64,000 nucleotides of DNA. Source: Lachnospiraceae bacterium XBB2008. GTDB taxonomy: Bacteria > Bacillota > Clostridia > Lachnospirales > Lachnospiraceae. Where the stretch lies: positions 197,745 through 261,744 of the forward strand of contig FMVL01000004.1 of the NCBI GenBank assembly GCA_900102235.1. The letters run 5' to 3'. Below, in pieces: positions 16,986 through 25,527 of the stretch. Position 1 is the stretch's first letter. Each line of letters begins with the position of its first letter. The notes beneath the pieces are model-generated. The model was not told where the DNA came from. It saw only the letters and a program-made list of their open reading frames with translations, and did no database searches. Position numbers and translations under genes: made by a program.

Positions 16986-17924
16986 ATGGATATTTCTATC
17001 GTCATCCCCGTATACGGATGTCCCGGAGCGATCCCGGAACTGCACAGACGACTCGTTGAAACCCTGGAGGGAATGGGCGTTTCTTTTGAGATAATCATGG
17101 TCGATGACCACGACGGCATGGGCTCCTGGGAGCAGGTGAAAGCGGTCGCCCTTAAGGATAAACGTGTCAAAGCCATATCTTTTACCAAAAACAACGGACA
17201 GGACAAAGCGGTATCCGCAGGTGTGAATCAGGCGTGCGGCGACTGGATCATCCCCATGGACTGTGACCTGCAGGATGCTCCCGAGAAGATCCCGATCCTT
17301 TATGACATGGCCATATCGGGAGGAAACGACGTCGTATTTGTCCGCAGACAGGCGCGTAAGGATTCCCTGATGACGCGCTTCCTTTCAAAAACCTTCCACA
17401 AGGTATTCAGTTACTTCACCGAGATCTCTTTTGACTACGAACTCGGAACCTATCTCATATGCAGCAAAAGAGCTGCCGACCTGTACCGCGAATCAAAAGA
17501 TCGCGGACGGGATTTCACGATGTTTCTCGTCTGGCTCGGATTCAAGCACGATTTCGTAGAGTTTGAGCATGAATGGAGATACGAGGGTAAGACCTCATAC
17601 ACTTTTAAGAAAAAATGGGACTACGCCATCAAGATGATGACGACCTTCTCAAACAGGATCCTGTATGTGCCGATCCGCGTGGGCGGCTTAGCCGTTCTCG
17701 CATCGATCGCATATCTGATCTATGTGCTTGTCGGATATTTTTCGGGCATCAGCAATCCCGAAGGCTGGAACAGCATCATATTTGCGGTGTTCTTTTTCGG
17801 AGGGGCTATTCTTAGTACTCTCGGGATCATCGGCATCTATATCGGCAACATATTTGACATGACCAAACAGCGTCCTCTCTATGTGATTCAGGAATCTATC
17901 AACTGTGATGAAAATGATGAATAA
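16986..17924 (+). CDS. GtrB/DPM-like glycosyltransferase 2 (polyprenyl-phosphate sugar synthase)
   Basis: 312 residues. The GT-A domain starts ISIVIPVYG and has the metal-binding MDCDLQD motif (Asp92, Asp94); two C-terminal transmembrane segments lie at about 232-254 and 268-292, as in GtrB. GtrB enzymes move a hexose from a nucleotide sugar to undecaprenyl phosphate on the inner face. The ATG at 16986 follows AAAGGA; an earlier in-frame ATG at 16950 has no ribosome site. It overlaps the GtrII-like gene by 20 nt, so donor maker and donor user are coupled. No GtrA-type flippase is seen next to it. Confidence 0.88.
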   Translation: MDISIVIPVYGCPGAIPELHRRLVETLEGMGVSFEIIMVDDHDGMGSWEQVKAVALKDKRVKAISFTKNNGQDKAVSAGVNQACGDWIIPMDCDLQDAPEKIPILYDMAISGGNDVVFVRRQARKDSLMTRFLSKTFHKVFSYFTEISFDYELGTYLICSKRAADLYRESKDRGRDFTMFLVWLGFKHDFVEFEHEWRYEGKTSYTFKKKWDYAIKMMTTFSNRILYVPIRVGGLAVLASIAYLIYVLVGYFSGISNPEGWNSIIFAVFFFGGAILSTLGIIGIYIGNIFDMTKQRPLYVIQESINCDENDE

Positions 17925-19428
17925 ATTAAAGACTTCTCTTCCCCGCTACATACTAAATCTCATGGCTCTGACCGTGTTCTGGGGAGGCCTCCTTCGAAAA
18001 AACTACAACGCCGATACCGTTGCGCATATGGCGGATCCCGCAGGGGATGTCATCGTGCGCATCAGATTCGGAAGATATGTAATCGCGCTGCTTGAGAAGA
18101 TTCAGGTCGAGACCGGAATCCTGTGTACCGACCATCTTCCGGTCACGATACTCATCACTCTCATGATCTGTGCTCTGACGCTGACCATGCTGCAGTTTCT
18201 TTTTGAAAAAGACCTGGGATTCAAGACCGGTACGATCCTGCAGAAAGCAGGTCTGATGATCTGCTTTTCTCTCGTATACCTGAATGTGCTCTACAGCGAA
18301 TTCCTGATGTTCGGAGAGTTCTGCCTGTATATGGCGATCGCCTATGCTTTCATCATGTTCGGCGTGGTCTTCTATGTGAAAGAAGGCTTCGCGCGCAAAG
18401 CTGCAGGAGCGGTATTTTTCATCCTGGGAGTGTTCACTTACCAGAACGCCGCCGTGATCGGATCCATGGTCCTGCTCTTCTACTACATGTTAAAGCACGA
18501 CTTCAAGTGGTCCAAAGAAGCCGTAAGAGACGAGTTCTTCGCCGCTGTCGTGCCGTTTGGTGCGGGCGTGATCAATCTGATCACCGTGAAGATCGTAGCC
18601 GCGATCAATCCACTTTATCAGTTCTTCAGACCGATCGGGGTCGGATCGATAAGCGACAAGATCGCGGAGGCTTGTGTCAATTTCTACTCACTAAATAAGG
18701 ATTCATATAACCTGCTGCCGCGAGTGTTCCTGCCCGGACTGCTGAATCTCGGAATGATCGTCATGATCGTATATCTCCTGATAAAGAGGGGTGATAAAGC
18801 CGGGGTCGGATATTTCGCGACCGCTTATATCTTAAGTCTGGCTCTTCTCTATATCCTGCCGATCATGAACTCCCCGTTTACATTCCCGCCCCGCCTGGCG
18901 ATATTCTTCTATCTGCTTCAGGGACTTACCGGGGCAACGCTCATGTGGCTCATGGGAAAAGAAGGATCCGGCAGACCTGATCCCGCTACCTTAAGAACGG
19001 TCTTTTCGATAGTCCTGGTGGGATACCTGTGGATACATCTGATATTCGTCCAGTTCATAATCACCGGACGGTACATATCCAACAACCTCGACAACGTATA
19101 TTGCAGACTCACTCTTCAGGAAATAGAAAAATACGAAAATTCGACGGGTGTGACAGTGCAGAACCTGTGCGTGTTCAATGACGATGACGCACCGGCGCAT
19201 TACCGTGAATCATCCATACACACCTATCAGATAAACGAACGCATAATAGGACAGGCTACCTGCTCGTACATGGAAGCCATCCTCGGCAGACACTTCGAAC
19301 CTCTTCACATCGAGGACGTGCCTGCGGATATCTATTCTGAGTATTTTGAAGGAAAAGACTGGGAATTCTTTGACCTCGGCGAACAGCTTCTGATAGTCGG
19401 TGATACCGCATACTGGTGCGTCTACTGA
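17905..19428 (+). CDS. GtrII-like GT-C glucosyltransferase
   Basis: About 507 residues with ten or more hydrophobic segments and a soluble C-terminal tail. The N-terminal loop NYNADTVAHM and GRYVIALLEKIQ resemble Glucos_trans_II proteins, which move glucose from undecaprenyl-phosphate to surface glycans. GTG at 17905 and ATGs at 17908, 17914 and 17917 are all possible starts; the coordinate given is the outermost. It follows its likely donor synthase. Together they form a rightward two-gene unit inserted among leftward genes, and the end converges on the next gene 42 nt away. Confidence 0.75.
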   Translation: MMKMMNKLKTSLPRYILNLMALTVFWGGLLRKNYNADTVAHMADPAGDVIVRIRFGRYVIALLEKIQVETGILCTDHLPVTILITLMICALTLTMLQFLFEKDLGFKTGTILQKAGLMICFSLVYLNVLYSEFLMFGEFCLYMAIAYAFIMFGVVFYVKEGFARKAAGAVFFILGVFTYQNAAVIGSMVLLFYYMLKHDFKWSKEAVRDEFFAAVVPFGAGVINLITVKIVAAINPLYQFFRPIGVGSISDKIAEACVNFYSLNKDSYNLLPRVFLPGLLNLGMIVMIVYLLIKRGDKAGVGYFATAYILSLALLYILPIMNSPFTFPPRLAIFFYLLQGLTGATLMWLMGKEGSGRPDPATLRTVFSIVLVGYLWIHLIFVQFIITGRYISNNLDNVYCRLTLQEIEKYENSTGVTVQNLCVFNDDDAPAHYRESSIHTYQINERIIGQATCSYMEAILGRHFEPLHIEDVPADIYSEYFEGKDWEFFDLGEQLLIVGDTAYWCVY

Positions 19429-19470
19429 TCTGACGGCGATGGTGCTTATATTGATCTGACGGCGGGCAGG

Positions 19471-21387
19471 TCATGATCTGTTCGGTTTCAGGTACGGCGT
19501 ATTGATGTATGCCACGAAAAGAAGCGGCAGGATAACTATCATGTAATATATGTATCTGGGATATTCTCCGTTCGTAGCCCCCACGAAATAGGTGAGTACC
19601 ACAAAGATCATCGGAACGAGCGCCGGTATTATATCCGTGCTCTTTACCCTGATCGAATACATGATCAGCAGTATAAATCCCCATAGATATGTAGCCGAAT
19701 ACAGTACGATATTCAGGATCGGTATATCCGCTATCAGGTCTCTGAGATATTCATATTTCTCCATTACGGGCCTCATGACCATGCAAAATCCGGAAGTACC
19801 GAAGTCTGTCGCTGCTTCTCCGCTGTTTTCATTGGTCATTCCCATCATCGTGTATGATTGCTCCGTACCGTATTCAAGATCTATGCGTCTTCCGCCCGGA
19901 TACAGGTACCTGTAGTAATTGCCGATCACCGCTTCCGCATAAACAAGCGGAACCCTCTTATATATCTTCCTCCAGGTCCTCAGAAAAGTCTTCACATCAT
20001 CGGTCGTCGCATACCTGTTGTACAGATTCTTCACTTTATCTGATCTGTCCGGGGTATAGTTCTCTGCGATGCTGTCATAGTCAAGCAATGCCCCTATGCC
20101 TTCTTTTTCCTCCTCGGATATCATATCCCCGCAATAAGATACATACCTGGCCACCTGCTGAATGGGGATATTGAGCAATTCCCTGGCATCACCCGGAGTC
20201 GCCTTGATCGCAGGCATTATCACCCCATGAAGGAGCGCAAATACAGCTATGCAGGTCGCCATCAGTCCAGCCCATCTGATCATATGTTTCCGCATGATGA
20301 TCATCATCACGATCCCGGATAATACCATGATAACTACGCCCTCATTCCTGATCAGAACGATACCGGCTGCGGTAAGAAAGAGAAGTATCCACGGAGAGGA
20401 AATACCTGTCGACAGTTCATACAGGGAAACGATGAATACAGCCAGAAGCGATACATAGATGATGTCCTTGGTCATGACATTGCTGAGCATCGTTACTATA
20501 GGGTGAAGCATGTAATAAAGCGCCAGAATGATAAACGTCCGGTCGCGGCGCATCCCCGACACATGTACTATGCAGTAAGACATGCACAGCATAAAGAACA
20601 GGACCTGCGCGATCGTGTAGAGAAAGACTCCGAAATCATACGATCCGAATACTGTCTTACCAATCATGATGAACATATGGATGAGCAGGGTATGTACTAT
20701 CGGATGATGACCGTTAAGTTTCACATTTTCATCTATCAGCTCATGGCCCACATCCAGAAGAGTCCCCTTGAACGGCTGAAGAACCTGGCCGTACGAATCG
20801 CCCATGAACAGGCCGGGATAATACAGGATCACATACGGAATATAAAATACGGACATGATCACAAAAACGGTCAGCACGGGATGCGCTTCATACAGTCTGA
20901 AGATCCGGCTTACGGTCCGCCCGGTCTGAAGCGTTTCGCCGAAAGAGGCACGAATGCGATCCATCAGATGATACAGCAGTTCTATCACCTGAGTCATCAG
21001 GAGGAAAAATGCCGCAAAAAAGAGCAGATCCTTAAGGATCATCGGCAGTCCGTACGGACCTTCGATATACAGATACTGGAAACTGTCCGAATGATCGAAA
21101 GAGTATCCTACAAGAATGAAAACGGAAAACAAAAAAGCCGGTACGATCACGCAGACCCTTTCGCGAACTGTTCTGCATGCGATCCTTTCCTTCAACGGGC
21201 TGATCTCATACATGAGAAGCAGTGCAAAAAGTATCCACCTCACTACCGGCGGCATGATATTATAGCGCTCCCAGGCTATCGGTTCGTTTCCTGAAAGAGG
21301 AAAGAGTTTAACCGATACTCCGACTACGGATATAAATGCAAATAACGTTGCAGATATATACTTTTTCAGCCTAGGATCGGTCAACAT
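19471..21387 (-). CDS. DUF6020-like polytopic membrane protein (copy B, longer)
   Basis: About 638 residues, longer than the other three copies by an N-terminal membrane region. The shared motif reads YPGLFMGDSYGQ then GHHPIVHT, keeping the acidic residue and the HPxxHT cluster. A soluble region near the C-terminus (about 430-560) is larger than in the paralogues. ATG at 21387 follows GGGAG at short spacing; ATG at 21405 has no ribosome site. It stands alone between convergent and tandem neighbours, with an upstream gap of about 130 nt that could hold its promoter. Predicted GT-C enzyme of unknown specificity. Confidence 0.68.
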   Translation of the reverse strand: MLTDPRLKKYISATLFAFISVVGVSVKLFPLSGNEPIAWERYNIMPPVVRWILFALLLMYEISPLKERIACRTVRERVCVIVPAFLFSVFILVGYSFDHSDSFQYLYIEGPYGLPMILKDLLFFAAFFLLMTQVIELLYHLMDRIRASFGETLQTGRTVSRIFRLYEAHPVLTVFVIMSVFYIPYVILYYPGLFMGDSYGQVLQPFKGTLLDVGHELIDENVKLNGHHPIVHTLLIHMFIMIGKTVFGSYDFGVFLYTIAQVLFFMLCMSYCIVHVSGMRRDRTFIILALYYMLHPIVTMLSNVMTKDIIYVSLLAVFIVSLYELSTGISSPWILLFLTAAGIVLIRNEGVVIMVLSGIVMMIIMRKHMIRWAGLMATCIAVFALLHGVIMPAIKATPGDARELLNIPIQQVARYVSYCGDMISEEEKEGIGALLDYDSIAENYTPDRSDKVKNLYNRYATTDDVKTFLRTWRKIYKRVPLVYAEAVIGNYYRYLYPGGRRIDLEYGTEQSYTMMGMTNENSGEAATDFGTSGFCMVMRPVMEKYEYLRDLIADIPILNIVLYSATYLWGFILLIMYSIRVKSTDIIPALVPMIFVVLTYFVGATNGEYPRYIYYMIVILPLLFVAYINTPYLKPNRS

Positions 21388-21528
21388 GATCTCCCGTTCT
21401 TCCATTAAACTATTAGTATCGTATTCCCGGCAGGAAATGCGAAACAATGAGCAGATGGGAAGATTTGTTGACTAATCAACCGCTGTTTCTTATTGTCTGA
21501 TATTAATATTTCGGTGAAGAACAGTCGT

Positions 21529-22851
21529 TTATGAAACGTTTGACGACGACTGTCTATTATTTCGGGACCGGATCAGAACACAGATCTCATGAATCATGAT
21601 AAATCCCAGAAGAAGATATGCCGCAATATAAACTCTGATCTCGACATAAGTCATCGTATAAACCTCGAATGTCGGTTCAAACTTCATGATCTTGCCGAAG
21701 ATGCAGGGCAGGGCATAAACGAGAGAAAACAGGACCGTCTCTATATATTCGGTAACACCGGGACCTTTACGTGCTTCACCGGCGCCTTCTTTATCTTTAC
21801 CGGTCTTATCCATGAAATAAACTATGAACGGAAGGCTTAAGTAGCACAGCGTATATCTGTAGGCATTAGTCGGAAAGAACGACATGATCGCACACAGGAA
21901 AAAGAGCCTGCGATACCTGTTTTTCGTAAGAGATGCAAGAACTATCATCAGCACGACAAAAAGATACGGTGTGATACTGACGATGATATGGGGAACCAGA
22001 TGATCTATGTGGAGATAAGTCGTGATCGTAACGATAAGTCCCCTGATGCACTGAAAACGTCCGTAGTCATTAAAGCTCATCGTGGATCTTACATTGAAGA
22101 GCCATCTGGTGAATCCGTCCAGGCCTCCGAACAGCGCAAAGGGTGAAAAGAACAGCACAATGCCGTATATTGTAAGCCTGATCGCCTCTTTGAATCTTTT
22201 CTCCAGAAGGTAATAGAGTCCGAAAACCGCCGGATAGATCTTGAAACCGGCGCATACTGCGATGATGATCAGCGCAAGTTCACGCAGAAACCGTGACTCC
22301 GAATCCTTAAGTTTAAGCGCGATCAGCATGAGCGCCATGACCATGAGCGTTGAGTTTGCCACGGATACTCCCCCTGCAAAAAAGGGAACGGATACCATCA
22401 GGCAGATAAAGAGAAGCGCGGCGCGTTTCCTGTCATCGCCCCAGAGAGATATACCGAGGAAAAGCAGAAAAGAAACCGCGAGTGTGTAATAAACAATGAC
22501 AAGAAATGCATAGGGAGCCGTGTTAAAATCCAGCGTTAATCCCGGGACCGCCCCATTCCTCGTAAGGATCCTGGAAGCAAAATAATACATCAGATATGAG
22601 AGCGGAGGAAAACATCCCGCACCAAAGGTCGCGCGTGAATACAGGTTCTTCGGATCACCGACAAATTCCACATGCATCCTGAAGTCGCAGAACTTAAGGT
22701 CTACGTTTTCCATCACGAAGAAATCGGTCACGGTCGAGCCGTATCTGTATGCATAGAACAGATATCCGGCAAATCCGAGAAGGACCATGGCGGCAAATAT
22801 GTTAAACGGCGTGAGCATTTTTCTGATGCTGTCTGAACTTATATTTTTCAT
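21529..22851 (-). CDS. GT87/DUF2029-like membrane glycosyltransferase
   Basis: 440 residues, polytopic. The first outer loop carries DFRMHVEFVGDPKNLY and CFPPLSYLMYY, and GFKIYPAVFGLYYLLEKR follows, the signature pattern of the DUF2029/GT87 family. GT87 holds polyprenyl-phosphate-dependent mannosyl and arabinofuranosyl transferases such as mycobacterial AftC. It lies 7 nt after a HAD phosphatase and after a UbiA-type enzyme in one unit, so it is the likely user of the lipid pentose those two would make. GGAGAC precedes the ATG. Confidence 0.78.
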   Translation of the reverse strand: MKNISSDSIRKMLTPFNIFAAMVLLGFAGYLFYAYRYGSTVTDFFVMENVDLKFCDFRMHVEFVGDPKNLYSRATFGAGCFPPLSYLMYYFASRILTRNGAVPGLTLDFNTAPYAFLVIVYYTLAVSFLLFLGISLWGDDRKRAALLFICLMVSVPFFAGGVSVANSTLMVMALMLIALKLKDSESRFLRELALIIIAVCAGFKIYPAVFGLYYLLEKRFKEAIRLTIYGIVLFFSPFALFGGLDGFTRWLFNVRSTMSFNDYGRFQCIRGLIVTITTYLHIDHLVPHIIVSITPYLFVVLMIVLASLTKNRYRRLFFLCAIMSFFPTNAYRYTLCYLSLPFIVYFMDKTGKDKEGAGEARKGPGVTEYIETVLFSLVYALPCIFGKIMKFEPTFEVYTMTYVEIRVYIAAYLLLGFIMIHEICVLIRSRNNRQSSSNVS

Positions 22852-22858
22852 ATGTCTC

Positions 22859-23437
22859 CTAAAGTGTGACTTCCGTCAGCTCTTTATCCTTCACCAGGTA
22901 TGAGCGTTTGGCGATCTCCATGAGAGGCTTATCCGACATGGAATCGGTGTAGACCTCGATATCGCGATCGGCATAGTCGGGCATGTACTCAGCAAGTCTT
23001 CTGACCTTCTCCGCGCCATAGCAGGTACGGAACTCCACGCCTTCCTCAAGTGAATTGGCGATCACGTCGAATCCGTCAAACGCGCCTTCAAGGACGCGGC
23101 GGATCAGTTTTTCCTCGGAAGCGGATACCACAATGATACGGTCGTAGTTTTCCGCTTTTATCTTATCGACCACCGCGGTGTTAAGCTGCGCCTTAAGACC
23201 GGCTGCATACTTTGCCACACGCTCCTCGGGAAGCTTGTAATACCGCCTGAGCATTCCTTCTTTAAAGTGGTTTCTTGCGCTCGTTTCTCCCTTGTGCAGA
23301 GCCCTGCAAAAAAACAACTTCACTCCCGCCGCAAAAAGCGACGGAGAGCAAAGCCAGTGTTCCGAATTCATGATGCTCTTTAAAGAGTCTGTACGGATCA
23401 ACGTATCATCAAAATCAACAAGACATAATCTGCTCAT
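22859..23437 (-). CDS. HAD-superfamily phosphatase (predicted polyprenyl-phosphoryl-pentose 5-phosphatase)
   Basis: 192 residues. HAD motif I is VDFDDTL (Asp8, Asp10), motif II is VVSAS, the lysine is in YGAEKVRRL and motif III is YTDSMSDKPL. The size and a helical cap between motifs I and II resemble SerB-like phosphatases. Placed between a UbiA-type phosphoribosyltransferase and a GT87 protein, its natural substrate may be the 5-phosphate of polyprenyl-phosphoribose, as in the decaprenyl-phosphoryl-ribose route. AGGAAAA precedes the ATG. Generic phosphatase function is certain; the substrate is inferred. Confidence 0.82.
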   Translation of the reverse strand: MSRLCLVDFDDTLIRTDSLKSIMNSEHWLCSPSLFAAGVKLFFCRALHKGETSARNHFKEGMLRRYYKLPEERVAKYAAGLKAQLNTAVVDKIKAENYDRIIVVSASEEKLIRRVLEGAFDGFDVIANSLEEGVEFRTCYGAEKVRRLAEYMPDYADRDIEVYTDSMSDKPLMEIAKRSYLVKDKELTEVTL

Positions 23438-23454
23438 TTTTCCTACCGCGCCTG

Positions 23455-24378
23455 TCAGAAGTGAAGCAGCTCATCGCTTAAGAGCCCGTGCAGCGCAGGG
23501 ATGTCTACCTTAAGCAGTATGGCGAAGGCTATGATGAATACAAGAACGAATATCATCAGGCCCTTTTCCCTGTATAGTTTCTCGGGAGCCTGCGCAGCCG
23601 AATCCTCTTTATAACTGATGTACAGATAATAGCTGAACAGCGCTGTCATGATGGGCATGATCAGTACGAACTCAACTCTGTACTTGATCAGGAAGATCCC
23701 CGTAAAGAACGATGATATCATCGCGTAGAAGCATGCCACGCAAAGCAGGATCCTCTCATCGTAAAAAGCAAATGATTTGCGGTAAAGCGATGCGGTGGAC
23801 TTATCCGCGATCATCTTATATTCCGAGAAACGCTTCACATCCATAAGGAACGCTCCGCCGAACCAGTAACCTATGATGATGCTGACCGGAGGAAGGTAAA
23901 AGTTCGTTACGATGAACCAGCCGATCAGAAGCCTGATCGCATTGTTGACCGATTCCGAAAGCACATCGAGGATCGGGATGTCCTTGGTACGCATGGGCTT
24001 CACGTTATAGAGGATACCCATTACCCAGAGCCAGAGTTCGCAGATGAACACCCATTTGGATACGAGGATCGCACACCCCAAACCGAGCACGGTAAGAACG
24101 GCGTATATCGTATATACGATGCTTCCTTTAACATCGTTCTCGACCACGCTCCTGTGCTTTTTGATCGGATGATATTTATCGAATTCCGCATCGAGCCATT
24201 CATTGATAACATAGTTGGCGGATGCTATGAAACAGGTTGAAAGGAAACCGAATATAAGTCTGAAGACCAAGCCTTTATCAGCCTCGGGAACGAGCAGGAA
24301 CGCAAATGCCACTCCCGGAAGAATGAACAGCTGCTTGATCCAGTGATCTATCCTCATTATGCGAATGTATTTCTTCAT
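23455..24378 (-). CDS. UbiA-family prenyltransferase, polyprenyl-phosphate phosphoribosyltransferase type
   Basis: 307 residues with about eight membrane segments. The first Asp-rich motif reads NEWLDAEFDKYHP (Asn59, Asp63, Asp67) followed by KKHR, closely matching the decaprenyl-phosphate phosphoribosyltransferase branch (NDxxDxxxDxxHPxKxxRP) rather than quinone or haem branches. This enzyme joins PRPP and polyprenyl phosphate. GGAGGA and an extended -10 box (TGATATAAT) stand upstream, so it heads the module. A menaquinone role is unlikely given neighbours. Confidence 0.85.
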   Translation of the reverse strand: MKKYIRIMRIDHWIKQLFILPGVAFAFLLVPEADKGLVFRLIFGFLSTCFIASANYVINEWLDAEFDKYHPIKKHRSVVENDVKGSIVYTIYAVLTVLGLGCAILVSKWVFICELWLWVMGILYNVKPMRTKDIPILDVLSESVNNAIRLLIGWFIVTNFYLPPVSIIIGYWFGGAFLMDVKRFSEYKMIADKSTASLYRKSFAFYDERILLCVACFYAMISSFFTGIFLIKYRVEFVLIMPIMTALFSYYLYISYKEDSAAQAPEKLYREKGLMIFVLVFIIAFAILLKVDIPALHGLLSDELLHF

Positions 24379-24396
24379 GTGTTTTCCTCCGCAGAT

Positions 24397-24405
24397 ATTA
24401 TATCA
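24397..24405 (-). promoter_or_regulatory. Extended -10 promoter before UbiA-type gene
   Basis: TGA-TATAAT on the minus strand, followed after 18 nt by the start codon with a good GGAGGA ribosome site. It would drive the UbiA-HAD-GT87 unit independently of the GT4 genes upstream. A convincing -35 was not seen, as expected for extended -10 promoters. Confidence 0.5.
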
Positions 24406-24417
24406 AATATATCCTAT

Positions 24418-25527
24418 TTATGCTTTCTTCGCCACCAGGTCCTCTATGTAATCGGCCCACTGCTTAAAGACGATATCGGGATGCGCGCGGTCCGCGATCT
24501 TACGGGCGTTCTTCCCGAGTTCCTCGGCCAGTTCCCTGTCCTCAACGAGCTTGAGCATTCCGTCTGCGAGTGCCTGCTCATCCCTGTTCTTAACAAGAAG
24601 TCCGTCCACGCCGTTGGTTATGAGCGTCGCGGGACCTCCGCAGGGGCAGTCTGTCGATACGATCGGAAGTCCGAGCGCCATAGCCTCAAGAAGCGCATTG
24701 GGCAGGCCTTCCCATTCGGATGAAAAAGCGTAAAGCCCGCCGTCGTTAAGCACCTTCTCCAGGCAGGTAGAATCACCCATCAGGTGAATGAAATCGTGCG
24801 CCTTATATCTGTCGATGCGCTCCTCAAGAACCTCTTTGGTCCCGTCAAAAGTATCCGCTCCGTAGAGCTCGAGCGACCAGTCGGGGTGCTTCTCATGAAC
24901 CTTCATGAACGCATCTATGAGCATGTGCTGGAATTTGAATCCGACGAGACGTCCGGACTGGACAACGACCTTGCGGCGTTCCTTAGGCGGCTCGACTCCG
25001 ATATATTTCTCGTTCAGCGGATTCAGGATTATGCGGGACTTCTCCTGAAGATATTTCGGGAAAAAGTCGCGCTGTCCGACAGTCTGGAACACGCATCCGG
25101 CCGCCTTCGGGAAAAGGAGCGGGATCAGGATCTTGTCGCGCAGTCCGTCATAGTGGCCTATCGGGTCCGTCCTGATCGAGATCAGGCAGGGAATGTCCAT
25201 GCGGTAGGTAGCCATGAGAGCCCTGTAGACCGCGAGGTGGGCGAACGCGATCACGATGTCCGGCTTTTCCTCCTCAATGCATTCGCGAAGGCGTTTTACA
25301 CGCATGAAATATCTGCTTAAGCGGCTCTTCTTCTCATCGCCCTCTCTCGGGCCGACTACGATATGTTTGATACCTTCATCTATCGGGTATTCGATCTCAC
25401 CTATCCACTCCACGGCTATGACCACTTCATAGCCCTCACGATGAAAGCGGTTCGCGAGATTTGAGACCACGCGCTCCGCTCCGCCGTGCTCGAGGCAGTT
25501 TAAGTGAAATAAAAGCTTTCTGCTCAT
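24418..25527 (-). CDS. Glycosyltransferase family 4 (copy 1)
   Basis: 369 residues, GT-B fold. The N-terminal loop HGGAERVVSNLANRF and the C-terminal SSEWEGLPNALLEAMALGLP (acceptor and donor sites, catalytic EGxPxxxxE pattern) identify family 4. Acts in the cytoplasm on a nucleotide sugar and lipid-linked acceptor. The ATG overlaps the stop of the preceding GT4 gene by 4 nt. The sugar cannot be read from sequence. Confidence 0.9.
   Translation of the reverse strand: MSRKLLFHLNCLEHGGAERVVSNLANRFHREGYEVVIAVEWIGEIEYPIDEGIKHIVVGPREGDEKKSRLSRYFMRVKRLRECIEEEKPDIVIAFAHLAVYRALMATYRMDIPCLISIRTDPIGHYDGLRDKILIPLLFPKAAGCVFQTVGQRDFFPKYLQEKSRIILNPLNEKYIGVEPPKERRKVVVQSGRLVGFKFQHMLIDAFMKVHEKHPDWSLELYGADTFDGTKEVLEERIDRYKAHDFIHLMGDSTCLEKVLNDGGLYAFSSEWEGLPNALLEAMALGLPIVSTDCPCGGPATLITNGVDGLLVKNRDEQALADGMLKLVEDRELAEELGKNARKIADRAHPDIVFKQWADYIEDLVAKKA

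Noticed and set aside
16904-17206. N-terminal extension of the Wzx flippase by 101 codons
   Set aside because: It lies across the divergent GT2 gene and does not resemble a flippase N-terminus.
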